Below are positions 27,775-38,470 of a stretch of 64,000 bases of DNA, piece after piece (positions within the stretch are counted from its first letter, which is position 1; every line of letters starts with the position of its first letter). Location: assembly GCF_014692675.1 (NCBI RefSeq), contig NZ_JABFCZ010000005.1, forward strand, positions 186,001 to 250,000, written 5' to 3'. This DNA is from Roseibium aggregatum. GTDB taxonomy: Bacteria; Pseudomonadota; Alphaproteobacteria; Rhizobiales; Stappiaceae. The translations under genes were made by a program, and so were the position numbers. A model generated the notes under the pieces. It did not search any database and was not told where the DNA came from. It saw nothing but the letters and a program-made list of their open reading frames with translations.

Positions 27775-28925
27775 CGCCTCAAGCAATGGCCGAGGGCCGC
27801 ACGGCAGCCCTTGCAAGCGATGGCCCCACCATACTGGATGCCTTGCCGCATCCGGTCCTTCTGGTTGCCCCGGACGGCGTCATCGAGTCGGCCAATATGG
27901 CGGCCGAAATTTTCATGCGGTCCAGCGTCGCCTTTTTAAGGCGTCATCCGATCAGCGATTTCGTTCCCTTCGGCAGCCCGCTTCTGACCCTGATCGAACA
28001 GGTTCGCGAACGCGGCGCACCGGTCAACGAATACAAGGTCGACATCGGTTCCCCGCGGATCGGCGCCCCGAAAATCGTCGATATCAACGCCGCTCCCGTT
28101 TCCGACCGCCCCGGCGCCGTGGTCCTGATGTTCCAGGAGCGCACCATGGCGGAGAAGATCGACCGGCAGCTGACATCAAGGGGAGCGGCCCGCACGGTGA
28201 CAGGCCTTGCGGCCATGCTCGCCCATGAAATCAAGAACCCGCTTTCCGGCATTCGCGGCGCGGCCCAGCTTCTGGAGCAATCGGTCCCGGACGAGGACCG
28301 CGCGCTCACCCGGCTGATCACCGACGAGACCGACCGGATCGTCAAGCTCGTCGACCGGATGGAAGTGTTTTCCGACGAACGCCCGATCGAACGTGAGCCG
28401 GTCAATATTCATGTGGTGCTCGATCACGTCAAACGGCTCGCCGACAGCGGTTTTGCGCGCAATATCAAGATCATCGAGGAATACGATCCGTCACTGCCGC
28501 CGGTCTATGCCAACAAGGACCAGTTGATTCAGATCTTCCTGAATCTGATCAAGAACGCCAGTGAGGCGATCGGGGACGATCCGGACGGCGAAATCCGGAT
28601 CTCGACGGCGTTCCGTCCCGGCGTCCGCCTGTCCGTTCCCGGAACCGAGCACAAGGTCAGCCTGCCGCTGGAGTTCTGTGTTCAGGACAACGGCCCCGGC
28701 GTGCCGGAAGATCTGCTTCCCCACATGTTTGAACCGTTTATCACCACCAAGACCAACGGCTCGGGACTGGGCCTTGCGCTGGTCGCCAAGATCATCGGCG
28801 ACCACGGCGGCGTGATCGAATGCGACAGCCAGCCGCGCAAGACCGTATTCCGCATCCTGATGCCTGCCTATACCGACCCGGATACGCCCGTTCACGGCGC
28901 GCCCTCCACTGACAGGAACGATTGA
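27771..28925 (+). CDS. ntrB: Nitrogen regulation sensor histidine kinase NtrB
   Basis: 384 residues and soluble. A PAS-like domain covers about 20-130 ([22 protein letters not shown]). The dimerisation/phosphoacceptor helix [20 protein letters not shown] carries His152, and the HATPase region has [21 protein letters not shown] and [11 protein letters not shown]. It phosphorylates or dephosphorylates NtrC according to PII/glutamine status. Translation is coupled to dusB by an ATGA overlap. Confidence 0.95.
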   Translation: MTPQAMAEGRTAALASDGPTILDALPHPVLLVAPDGVIESANMAAEIFMRSSVAFLRRHPISDFVPFGSPLLTLIEQVRERGAPVNEYKVDIGSPRIGAPKIVDINAAPVSDRPGAVVLMFQERTMAEKIDRQLTSRGAARTVTGLAAMLAHEIKNPLSGIRGAAQLLEQSVPDEDRALTRLITDETDRIVKLVDRMEVFSDERPIEREPVNIHVVLDHVKRLADSGFARNIKIIEEYDPSLPPVYANKDQLIQIFLNLIKNASEAIGDDPDGEIRISTAFRPGVRLSVPGTEHKVSLPLEFCVQDNGPGVPEDLLPHMFEPFITTKTNGSGLGLALVAKIIGDHGGVIECDSQPRKTVFRILMPAYTDPDTPVHGAPSTDRND

Positions 28926-28927
28926 CC

Positions 28928-30367
<1,440 letters not shown>

Positions 30368-30372
30368 GAGAC

Positions 30373-30485
30373 CCCCGGATTTCCGGCCGGGGCGATCCAA
30401 AATCCCTTGGAGCATTGTCGCAGCCGCGCCATTGTCGCAATTTCGCAACATTGTGTGGTAAGTGTGCCGCAGCTTCATTGTGCGG
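30373..30485 (+). promoter_or_regulatory. ntrC-ntrY intergenic region with hairpin and CATTGT repeats
   Basis: Starts with CCCCGG (30373-30378) / CCGGGG (30387-30392), a short hairpin just after ntrC. Then the motif CATTGT occurs four times on the plus strand, at 30413, 30430, 30449 and 30476, the first two as CATTGTCGCA. The gap between ntrC and ntrY is 163 bp, much longer than others in this run, so ntrYX probably has its own promoter and control here. Confidence 0.35.
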
Positions 30486-30530
30486 GCCGAGGAATCACGG
30501 GCCGTGCCTATCGCCGGGTGACGAGGGAAC

Positions 30531-32786
30531 ATGACACTGGGAGGCCTCCAGGAAACGGCGGTGATCAAGGTAACCGGCGGCAAGCTGATGCGTCGCATCG
30601 GGCTGGCGATCATGATTGTCGCCCTGGTTTCCATAGCCGTTACCTTCGCCATTCTGATGGGGCTGACCCCCATCGCGCCGACCCAGGAAGTGGTCTGGAT
30701 CGCCATGCTGGTCAACGGCGCCCTGGCGACCTGTCTTGTCCTTGAGATCCTGCTGCAAATCTACAAGCTGTGGACCGCACGGCGGCGGGGCCGGGCGGCT
30801 GCGCGGCTGCATGTGCGTATCGTGGCGCTGTTCAGTGTCATCGCCGCCGTTCCGGCCATCATGATGGCACTCCTTGCCACCTTCACGCTCGACAAGGGCC
30901 TGGACCGCTGGTTCGAAGACCGGACGCGGCGTATCATCGACAATGCCCTGGTCGTGGCCCAGGCCTACCTGCAGGAACACGTGCAGGTGCTGCGCGCCCA
31001 TCTGATCGCCATGGCCAATGACGTGGATCGGGCGGAAACCGTCTACAAGAACGAGCCGACCCGGTTCGACTCGTTTTTTTCCGCTCAGGTATCCCTGCGT
31101 GGGCTGCAGGCCGCCTACATCCTGAATTCGAACGGCGCCGTCGTCACCCGGATCGTGCTCGATCCGAAGGCCGATATCCTGCTGCCGCCCAAAAGCATAT
31201 TTCCGAAGGCCGCCGCGTCCAATGCGCCCGTCATGATCGCGCCTGGAAAGACCAATCAGGTCGGCGGCGTCATGAAGCTTGCGGCCTACGATGACTTCTA
31301 TCTGTTCGTCACCCGCGCCATGGATCCGCGCGTGGTGGACTATCTGCGTCTGGCCGAAGACGGCGCCAAGTCCTATCGGGTCCTGGAGAAGAGCCGGTTC
31401 GGGGTTCAGGTCGCCTTCGCGCTGGTTTACCTCGGGGTCGCGCTGATCCTGCTTCTGTCGGCGATCTGGATCGGATTCGGCTTCGCGAACCGGCTGGTGT
31501 CGCCCATCCGCACCCTGATTTCGGCCGCCGATGAAGTGTCGAAAGGCAACCTGGCCGTCAAGGTGGAAACCCGCAAGTCCGAGGGCGACCTTGCCAACCT
31601 CGGCGCGACCTTCAACAAGATGACCGGCCAGCTGCTCGGTCAACGCGACGCGCTGCTCGCCGCCAACGAACAGATCGACCGAAGACGCAGGTTCAATGAA
31701 GCCGTTTTGTCCGGCGTGTCGACCGGCGTGATCGGGATCGACGAGGAAGGGCGGATCATGCTCGTCAACCGGTCTGCGCAGAATTTGCTCGGGGTCGATG
31801 AAATCGCCATCCTCAACATGCCGCTTGAAGAGGTCGTGCCGCAACTTGGCGCAGAACTCCGCAAGATCCTTCATGAAGACAGCGGCCGGTCCCACGAAAC
31901 CCAGATCGAAATGGCCCTGGGCGGGCGGCAACGTACCTTGAACGTGCGGATTACGAGCGAACTCTCCACCCGCCGCGAACACGGCTACGTGGTGACGATC
32001 GACGACATTACCGATCTGGTCTCGGCGCAGCGCAACTCGGCCTGGGCCGATGTCGCGCGCCGGATCGCCCACGAAATCAAGAACCCGCTCACGCCGATCC
32101 AGTTGTCTGCGGAACGGATCCGCCGCCGTTATGGCAAAAAGGTGGAAGAGGACCGCGGTGTCTTCGATCAATGTATCGACACAATTATCCGCCAGGTGGG
32201 CGATATCGGTCAGATGGTCGATGAATTTTCCTCCTTTGCCCGGATGCGGAAACCCAGCAAGGCGGAAGCCGATATCCGGAATTCCGTACGCGAAGCAGCC
32301 TTCATGCAGACCGTCGGTAATCCGGACATAAAAATTACGACCAACCTGCCGGAAGGTCCGGTACTTGCGACCTATGACGCCCGGCTGATCGGTCAGGCTC
32401 TGACCAATGTCATCAAGAACGCCGCAGAGGCGATCGAGGGGCGGACGGGTGAGGATCTCCCCGATGGACGGATACATGTGAATTTGGAAGACACCGGCGA
32501 GCAGGTCGTGATCAGCGTCACAGACAATGGCGTCGGTTTGCCTGCAGAAAACCGGCAGAGGCTTCTGGAACCTTACATGACGACCCGCGAAAAGGGCACA
32601 GGGCTCGGTTTGGCGATTGTCCGCAAGATCCTGGAAGACCATGGCGGGACGATTGAATTGCTGGATGCCCCCGATACCTCCATCGGGGAAACCGGAACGA
32701 TGGTGCGCCTCACCTTGTCCAAAAAGGCTGAGGACATGATTGACGACAACAAGAACGAACAGACAGATACGACCGATGGCGCATGA
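30531..32786 (+). CDS. ntrY: Membrane sensor histidine kinase NtrY
   Basis: 751 residues. Three or more hydrophobic segments lie in the first 130 residues and another at about 290-315, framing a periplasmic sensor region. A HAMP domain (ANRLVSPIRTLISAADEVSKGN) and a PAS domain (FNEAVLSGVSTGVIGIDEEGRIM) follow. The kinase core has His in [23 protein letters not shown], then NVIKNAAEAI, VTDNGVGLP and KGTGLGLAIV. NtrY senses redox or nitrogen-related signals in several alphaproteobacteria. The ntrX start lies 11 bases inside its 3' end. Confidence 0.95.
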   Translation: MTLGGLQETAVIKVTGGKLMRRIGLAIMIVALVSIAVTFAILMGLTPIAPTQEVVWIAMLVNGALATCLVLEILLQIYKLWTARRRGRAAARLHVRIVALFSVIAAVPAIMMALLATFTLDKGLDRWFEDRTRRIIDNALVVAQAYLQEHVQVLRAHLIAMANDVDRAETVYKNEPTRFDSFFSAQVSLRGLQAAYILNSNGAVVTRIVLDPKADILLPPKSIFPKAAASNAPVMIAPGKTNQVGGVMKLAAYDDFYLFVTRAMDPRVVDYLRLAEDGAKSYRVLEKSRFGVQVAFALVYLGVALILLLSAIWIGFGFANRLVSPIRTLISAADEVSKGNLAVKVETRKSEGDLANLGATFNKMTGQLLGQRDALLAANEQIDRRRRFNEAVLSGVSTGVIGIDEEGRIMLVNRSAQNLLGVDEIAILNMPLEEVVPQLGAELRKILHEDSGRSHETQIEMALGGRQRTLNVRITSELSTRREHGYVVTIDDITDLVSAQRNSAWADVARRIAHEIKNPLTPIQLSAERIRRRYGKKVEEDRGVFDQCIDTIIRQVGDIGQMVDEFSSFARMRKPSKAEADIRNSVREAAFMQTVGNPDIKITTNLPEGPVLATYDARLIGQALTNVIKNAAEAIEGRTGEDLPDGRIHVNLEDTGEQVVISVTDNGVGLPAENRQRLLEPYMTTREKGTGLGLAIVRKILEDHGGTIELLDAPDTSIGETGTMVRLTLSKKAEDMIDDNKNEQTDTTDGA

Positions 32787-34143
32787 TATTCTCGTAGTTG
32801 ACGATGAGGCCGATATCCGCGAGATGATCGCCGGCATCCTGGATGACGAAGGCTTCGGAACCCGGACGGCCAGCGATTCCGATACGGCTATAGCGGCAAT
32901 TAAGGAACGCCGGCCTTCGCTCGTCGTTCTGGATATCTGGCTCCAGGGCAGCCGGCTTGACGGGCTGGCCCTTCTGGATGTCATCAAGGAGACCGATCCG
33001 GATCTGCCGGTCGTCATCATTTCGGGGCACGGCAATATCGAAACGGCCGTTTCCGCCATCAAACGCGGCGCCTACGACTATATTGAAAAACCCTTCAAGA
33101 CCGATCGGCTGATCCATATTACCGAACGCGCCCTGGAAGCTTCCAGCATGAAGCGCGAAATCCGCGAGCTGAAGCAGCGTTCCGGTGACGCCTCCGCCAT
33201 CATCGGCGAATCCAGCGCCGCCAACCAGCTCCGGCAGACGATCCAGAAGATCGCCGCGACCAACAGCCGGATCCTGATTACCGGGCCGTCCGGTTCCGGC
33301 AAGGAACTGGCGGCGCGCATGATCCACGATTCGTCGCCGCGCGCGAAAAGCCCCTTCGTTGTCCTGAATGCAGCGACGATCACGCCGGAACGGATGGAAG
33401 AGGAGCTGTTCGGGGTCGAGGACGATACCGGCAGCCTGCGCAAGATCGGAGCGCTGGAGGAGGCGCACGGCGGCACGCTCTATCTGGATGAAATCGCCGA
33501 TATGCCGGCGGAAACCCAGGGAAAGATCCTGCGGGTTCTTGTTGAGCAGAGTTTTACCCGCGTGGGCGGCGCCACCAAGGTTCAGGTGGATATCCGGATC
33601 CTGTCGTCAACGTCGAAGAACCTGGAAGAGCATATTTCCGCAGGCCTGTTCCGGCAGGATCTCTATCACCGGCTCAGCGTTGTTCCCCTGAGGGTCCCGG
33701 GTCTGGCCGAACGGCGTGAGGACGTGCCGATCCTCATCAAGCATTTCATGGAACAGATCTCGACCGCATCCGGGATTCCCTTGAGGCCGATCGGCGATGA
33801 TGCCATGGCTGTCTTGCAGACACATGACTGGCCTGGAAACGTGCGCCAGTTGCGCAACAATGTGGAACGTCTCCTGATCCTGAGCCGCGGCGAGCCGGAC
33901 AGCGTGATCACGGCGGATCTGCTGCCCGCCGAGATCGGATCCATGCTGCCGAACCTCCCGACAACCGGCGGCGGCGAGCATCTGATGTCGGTACCGTTGC
34001 GTGAGGCCCGGGAAATCTTCGAGCGCGATTATTTGCAGGCGCAAATCAAGCGCTTTGACGGTAATATCTCGCGCACCGCGGAATTTGTCGGCATGGAGCG
34101 TTCTGCGTTACACCGTAAGCTCAAAACGCTTGGCTTGTCCTGA
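32776..34143 (+). CDS. ntrX: Response regulator NtrX, lacking the GAFTGA loop
   Basis: 455 residues. Receiver with Asp53 in LVVLDIWLQGS; AAA+ domain with GPSGSGKE and LYLDEIADMP; C-terminal Fis-type helix-turn-helix (GNISRTAEFVGMERSALHRKL). Where NtrC has GAFTGA, this protein reads ELFGVEDDTGSLRKIGALEE, so the sigma-54 contact loop is missing. Loss of this loop is known in alphaproteobacterial NtrX and fits a regulator that does not work through sigma-54. The start ATG 32776 overlaps ntrY. Confidence 0.95.
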   Translation: MAHDILVVDDEADIREMIAGILDDEGFGTRTASDSDTAIAAIKERRPSLVVLDIWLQGSRLDGLALLDVIKETDPDLPVVIISGHGNIETAVSAIKRGAYDYIEKPFKTDRLIHITERALEASSMKREIRELKQRSGDASAIIGESSAANQLRQTIQKIAATNSRILITGPSGSGKELAARMIHDSSPRAKSPFVVLNAATITPERMEEELFGVEDDTGSLRKIGALEEAHGGTLYLDEIADMPAETQGKILRVLVEQSFTRVGGATKVQVDIRILSSTSKNLEEHISAGLFRQDLYHRLSVVPLRVPGLAERREDVPILIKHFMEQISTASGIPLRPIGDDAMAVLQTHDWPGNVRQLRNNVERLLILSRGEPDSVITADLLPAEIGSMLPNLPTTGGGEHLMSVPLREAREIFERDYLQAQIKRFDGNISRTAEFVGMERSALHRKLKTLGLS

Positions 34144-34194
34144 TACCCGGGATCAGGTTGAAAACTTCGTCGACGGCAAGAGGGCATTTCTCAA

Positions 34195-35571
34195 ATGAAA
34201 GTCGTGATTTGTGGCGCCGGCCAGGTCGGTTACGGGATCGCCGAACGCCTTGCGGCTGAACAAAACGATGTGTCCGTCATCGATTCCTCGCCCAAGCTGA
34301 TCAAGGCGATCGGCGAGCAGCTCGATGTCCGCGGCTTTGTCGGCCATGGCGCGCATCCCGATGTTCTGGCCCAGGCGGGAGCCGAAGAGGCCGACATGAT
34401 CATTGCCGTCACCCTTTATGACGAAGTGAACATGGTCGCCTGCCAGGTCGCGCACTCCCTGTTCAACGTGCCGACCAAGGTCGCCCGTATCAGGTCGCAA
34501 AGTTACCTGCAGGGACGGTGGCAGAGCCTGTTTTCCCGCGATCACATGCCGATCGACGTGGTCATCTCTCCAGAAATCGAGGTCGGTGAGATGGTGCTGC
34601 GCCGCCTGGCTCTGCCAGGTGCTGTGGAAACCGTTCGCTTCGCCGATGACCAGGTCGTTGCTGTCGGCATCATGTGCGAGGAGGATTGCCCGGTCGTGGA
34701 CACGCCCCTTCGCCAGCTCACCGAACTGTTTCCCGATCTCGGCGCGGTCGTGGTCGGGATCTACCGGAACAATTCCCTCTTCGTCCCGAAGAGTTCGGAT
34801 TCCCTGCTTGTCGGCGATCTGGCCTATGTGGTCGCCCGGCGCGACCAGGTCCGGCGCACGCTGGGAATTTTCGGTCACGAGGAACCGGAAGCAAACCGCG
34901 TCGTCATCGCCGGCGGCGGTAACATCGGCCTTTACGTCGCCCGCGCGCTCGAAACCCGTCAGCGCAACACCAAGATCAAGATGATCGAGGCCTCGCGGGA
35001 CCGGGCCGTCGCGATTGCCGACGAACTCAAGCGATCAGTCATCCTGAACGGAAGCGCCCTGGACCAGACCATCCTGACCGAAGCCGATGTCGGCGATGCG
35101 GATACGATGGTCGCGCTGACCAACGAGGACGAGGTGAATATCCTCGCCTCCGTCATGGCGAAGAAACTCGGTTGCCGGCGCAACCTGTCGCTTCTCAACA
35201 ATCCCAGCTATCCGGCCTTTGCAAGCGCACTGGGGATCGACGCCTTCATCAACCCGCGCGCGGTCACGATTTCAAAAATCCTGCAGCATGTCCGCAGGGG
35301 GCGTATCCGGGGGGTCCATTCGCTGCAGAATGGTGTTGCGGAAGTGGTGGAAGCCGAAGCCCTCGACACATCGCCGCTGGTCGGTCGTCCGTTGCGGGAA
35401 ATCGACCTGCCGTCCGGGATCCGCATCGGCGCGGTGTTCCGCGGCGGCAAGGTGATTACGCCCAATGGCGACCTGCAGATCGAGGCGAAGGACCGGATCG
35501 TCATCTTCGCCATGGCCAATCGTGTGCGTCAGGTGGAACAGATGTTCAGGGTGAGCATCGAATTCTTCTGA
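34195..35571 (+). CDS. trkA: Trk system potassium uptake protein TrkA
   Basis: 458 residues with two RCK units. Each begins with an NAD-binding Rossmann motif: VVICGAGQVGYGIAERLA at the N-terminus and VVIAGGGNIGLYVARALE near 237. The C-terminal TrkA_C domain includes SPLVGRPLREIDLPSGIRIGAV. It is the cytoplasmic gating subunit of the Trk K+ transporter; the membrane subunit TrkH is not in the window. It follows ntrX by about 50 bp, a conserved neighbourhood. Confidence 0.95.
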   Translation: MKVVICGAGQVGYGIAERLAAEQNDVSVIDSSPKLIKAIGEQLDVRGFVGHGAHPDVLAQAGAEEADMIIAVTLYDEVNMVACQVAHSLFNVPTKVARIRSQSYLQGRWQSLFSRDHMPIDVVISPEIEVGEMVLRRLALPGAVETVRFADDQVVAVGIMCEEDCPVVDTPLRQLTELFPDLGAVVVGIYRNNSLFVPKSSDSLLVGDLAYVVARRDQVRRTLGIFGHEEPEANRVVIAGGGNIGLYVARALETRQRNTKIKMIEASRDRAVAIADELKRSVILNGSALDQTILTEADVGDADTMVALTNEDEVNILASVMAKKLGCRRNLSLLNNPSYPAFASALGIDAFINPRAVTISKILQHVRRGRIRGVHSLQNGVAEVVEAEALDTSPLVGRPLREIDLPSGIRIGAVFRGGKVITPNGDLQIEAKDRIVIFAMANRVRQVEQMFRVSIEFF

Positions 35572-35748
35572 TAATCTCATCAAGCGGTGACTAACCGCGC
35601 CGGACGCCTTGACGCAGGCCCGTATTTTCAGAGACTTAAAGGCGAATGCGTGCCGTTTCGCGGTATGTAACAACGATATTTCCAGGCGGGAAGTCCGGAG
35701 ATATGTTGTTCGTACGCAAACAGTAGGTCCGGCGTATCAGGAGTAATC

Positions 35749-36612
35749 ATGAGCAGGATTGCCTATGTAAATGGCCAGTATGTGCCCCACAAGGATGCGG
35801 CCATCCATGTGGAGGACCGCGGCTACCAGTTTGCCGATGGCGTCTATGAGGTGTGCGAGGTCTGGAAAGACAACATCGTCGACATGCCGCGCCACCTGGA
35901 CCGGCTGGGCAGATCCCTGTCCGAACTGAGGATTGGCTGGCCCATGGCCCGTAAGGCCCTGGAATTCGTGCTCGCCGAAACCGTGCGCCGGAACAAGGTC
36001 CATAACGGTATGGTCTATGTTCAGGTCACCCGTGGTGTTTCGCGCCGGGATCATTTCTTTCCGCCGCAAGACGTTGCGCCCTCGATCGTCGTTACCGCCC
36101 GGGCGTCGAGCCCGGCTGCTGCGGAAAAACAGGCGGAAGCAGGAATTTCCGTGGTTTCCTTCCCTGAAAACCGCTGGCCGCGGGTGGACATCAAGACGGT
36201 TGCGCTCCTGCCCAATGTGCTGGCCAAGCAGCACGCCAAGGAAGCCGGCGGCAAGGAAGCCTGGTACGTGGATGCGGACGGCAATGTCACCGAGGGCGGA
36301 TCGACCAATGCGTGGATCGTTACCAGGGACAACAAGCTGGTCACCCGGCCCGCGGAATCCGGCATTCTGAAGGGAATTACCCGGGCCGCTGTCCTCGACC
36401 TTGCCAAAAAGGAAGGGCTTTCCTTTGAGGAACGCGCTTTTTCCCTTGAGGAAGCCTATGGCGCCCGCGAAGCTTTCGTCACTGCGGCCTCGACTCTTGT
36501 CATGCCGGTTGTAAAGATCGATGATACCGTAATCGGTAATGGACATCCCGGAATGGTTGCAACCCGATTGCGTCAGCTGTTCCATACTGTTACTGATTTA
36601 AAGGCAGTATGA
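35749..36612 (+). CDS. dat: D-amino-acid transaminase (class IV PLP enzyme)
   Basis: 287 residues. The N-terminus YVNGQYVPHKDAAIHVEDRGYQFADGVYEV and the phosphate/PLP region VDIKTVALLPNVLAKQHAKE (the Lys of DIK is the Schiff-base residue) match D-alanine transaminase, as does VTEGGSTNAWIV. It interconverts D-alanine and D-glutamate, giving peptidoglycan precursors. A branched-chain aminotransferase is the main alternative in the fold class, but the length and motifs favour Dat. Its place between trkA and hfq is conserved in related genomes. Confidence 0.85.
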   Translation: MSRIAYVNGQYVPHKDAAIHVEDRGYQFADGVYEVCEVWKDNIVDMPRHLDRLGRSLSELRIGWPMARKALEFVLAETVRRNKVHNGMVYVQVTRGVSRRDHFFPPQDVAPSIVVTARASSPAAAEKQAEAGISVVSFPENRWPRVDIKTVALLPNVLAKQHAKEAGGKEAWYVDADGNVTEGGSTNAWIVTRDNKLVTRPAESGILKGITRAAVLDLAKKEGLSFEERAFSLEEAYGAREAFVTAASTLVMPVVKIDDTVIGNGHPGMVATRLRQLFHTVTDLKAV

Positions 36613-36620
36613 TTTTTTTC

Positions 36621-36647
36621 GCCTACCTGATTAAATTACAAGTAGGC
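36621..36647 (+). other. Hairpin between dat and hfq
   Basis: GCCTACCTG and CAAGTAGGC pair with one mismatch around a nine-base A/T loop. The T7 run (36613-36619) lies before rather than after the stem, so it is not a standard plus-strand terminator. It may shape the start of the hfq leader. The roughly 200-bp gap here is where an hfq promoter would be expected. Confidence 0.3.
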
Positions 36648-36820
36648 AGCCGGATTGATATGATGTCTTTTCTGAACGAGAAAGGGTATCAGCAGTAAAA
36701 TGTGGTACGGGCAGGCCGCCAGGGGCGGTGGCGTTTGTGTTTAAGGCCCCAACGGCGGTAAGTATTAAGGAAAAACCGGATGCCCGGCCGCATCCGGGGA
36801 AAAACAGGATAAAAAGACTG

Positions 36821-37078
36821 ATGGCTGAGCGCGCACAAAACTTGCAAGACACTTTTTTAAATCACGTTCGCAAGCAAAAAACCCCTTTGACTATTTTCCT
36901 GATCAACGGCGTCAAGCTGCAGGGAGTGGTCACATGGTTCGATAATTTCTGCGTCCTGTTGCGTCGGGATGGGCACTCGCAACTGGTTTACAAACATGCG
37001 ATTTCCACGATCATGCCGAATGGTCCGGTACAGTTGTTCGAACCGGGCGAAGAGAATGGTGAAAAGGCAGGAAGCTGA
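36821..37078 (+). CDS. hfq: RNA chaperone Hfq
   Basis: 85 residues. Sm1 motif from about 11 to 46 ([19 protein letters not shown] and [13 protein letters not shown]) and Sm2 YKHAIST. The protein forms a hexamer that pairs small RNAs with mRNAs. ATG 36821 is the family start; the open frame runs 31 codons upstream but that is untranslated leader. hflX follows directly. Confidence 0.96.
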   Translation: MAERAQNLQDTFLNHVRKQKTPLTIFLINGVKLQGVVTWFDNFCVLLRRDGHSQLVYKHAISTIMPNGPVQLFEPGEENGEKAGS

Positions 37079-38455
37079 TTGGAACCCAAGTCTCGCAGTG
37101 ACGACTTTTCGAAATTAGAAGGCGCGACTGAAACAGGGATCGATCGGCGCCCACAGCCGTTCCGGGCGCTTATTCTGGAACCCGTCCTCTTTCAACGCCG
37201 CGAAGGCGGGGACGGGGACTTGCGTGCCAACCGCAGTCCCGAAGCGCGGCTGGAGGAAGCCGTCGGGCTGAGTGCGGCCATAAATCTGGACATCGTCTCG
37301 TCCGGTGTCGTCAAGATCAGCAATCCCAAGCCGGCAACTCTGTTCGGCGAGGGGAAAGTGTCCGAGCTTGCCGGTATCGTCGAGGCCGAGGACGTCGATC
37401 TTGTGGTCGTTGACCATCCGCTGACCCCGATACAGCAACGCAACCTGGAGCGCCGGCTGAAAACCAAGGTCATCGACCGGACCGGCCTGATCCTGGAAAT
37501 TTTCGGCGACCGCGCGCGCACCAAGGAAGGCAAGCTTCAGGTCGATCTGGCTCACCTGACCTGGCAGAAAAGCCGGCTTGTCCGGTCCTGGACCCACCTG
37601 GAACGCCAGCGCGGCGGTGTCGGCTTCATGGGCGGCCCCGGCGAGACCCAGATCGAGTCCGACCGCCGCCAGATCCAGGACCGCATCACCGCCCTGCAGA
37701 AGCAGCTTGAAGGCGTTCGCCGGACCCGCGACCTGCACCGCAAGAAACGCAAGAAAATCCCCCAGCCGACCGTCGCTCTGGTCGGCTATACGAACGCCGG
37801 CAAATCGACCCTGTTCAACCGGCTGACCAAGGCGGACGTCCTTGCCAAGGACCTTCTGTTCGCGACCCTCGACCCGACCTTGCGCAAGATTACCCTGCCG
37901 CACGGACGGGAAGTAATCCTGTCAGATACGGTGGGTTTCATCTCCGACCTGCCGACCCATCTGGTGGCCGCCTTCCGGGCAACACTGGAGGAGGTGCTGG
38001 AAGCCGACCTGATCCTCCACGTGCGCGACATTTCCCACCCGGACACCGATGCCCAGGCGGAAGACGTGAAAAAGACGCTGGAAGACCTCGGCGTCAGCCC
38101 GCAGACCGGAGCGCCGATTATCGAGGTCTGGAACAAGATCGACTGCCTGGATCCGGCCTATCGCGACAAACTGCTCTCCGAGCAGGGCACGGAAGGCCCG
38201 ATCGCCCTGTCCGCCCTGACCGGCGATGGGATCGACCAGCTTTACAACCGCATCGATACCTTCATGGCGGAAAAGGACGACACCTTTACCGTTGTCCTGC
38301 CTGTATCGGCCGGCGAATTGCTGGCGCAGCTATACCAGATGGCGGAGGTGCTGGACCGCAAGGACAGCGAGGAGACCATCCAGGCCACCGTCCGGGTCTC
38401 GGACAAGCAGCGCGGTCCTTTTCGCGCGAAGTTCAAGGACTATATGGAAAGCTGA
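37079..38455 (+). CDS. hflX: GTPase HflX
   Basis: 458 residues. A ribosome-splitting GTPase that acts under heat and other stress. The HflX N-terminal domain (ALILEPVLFQRR, DLVVVDHPLTPIQQRNLER, GGPGETQIESDRR) precedes the G domain: P-loop GYTNAGKS (236-243), DTVGF, and NKID. The TTG at 37079 directly follows the hfq stop and has AGGAAG inside hfq, consistent with tight coupling. An internal start is possible because residues 1-25 are poorly conserved in type. Confidence 0.93.
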   Translation: MEPKSRSDDFSKLEGATETGIDRRPQPFRALILEPVLFQRREGGDGDLRANRSPEARLEEAVGLSAAINLDIVSSGVVKISNPKPATLFGEGKVSELAGIVEAEDVDLVVVDHPLTPIQQRNLERRLKTKVIDRTGLILEIFGDRARTKEGKLQVDLAHLTWQKSRLVRSWTHLERQRGGVGFMGGPGETQIESDRRQIQDRITALQKQLEGVRRTRDLHRKKRKKIPQPTVALVGYTNAGKSTLFNRLTKADVLAKDLLFATLDPTLRKITLPHGREVILSDTVGFISDLPTHLVAAFRATLEEVLEADLILHVRDISHPDTDAQAEDVKKTLEDLGVSPQTGAPIIEVWNKIDCLDPAYRDKLLSEQGTEGPIALSALTGDGIDQLYNRIDTFMAEKDDTFTVVLPVSAGELLAQLYQMAEVLDRKDSEETIQATVRVSDKQRGPFRAKFKDYMES

Positions 38456-38470
38456 TCGGCCCGAGCGGCT

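Noticed and set aside
30495-33062. 855-codon open frame on the minus strand opposite ntrY
   Set aside because: Antisense shadow of ntrY and the start of ntrX, both unambiguous; high GC makes such frames long.
36613-36647. Rho-independent terminator after dat
   Set aside because: The T-run precedes the hairpin instead of following it, so it does not have terminator geometry in the dat direction.
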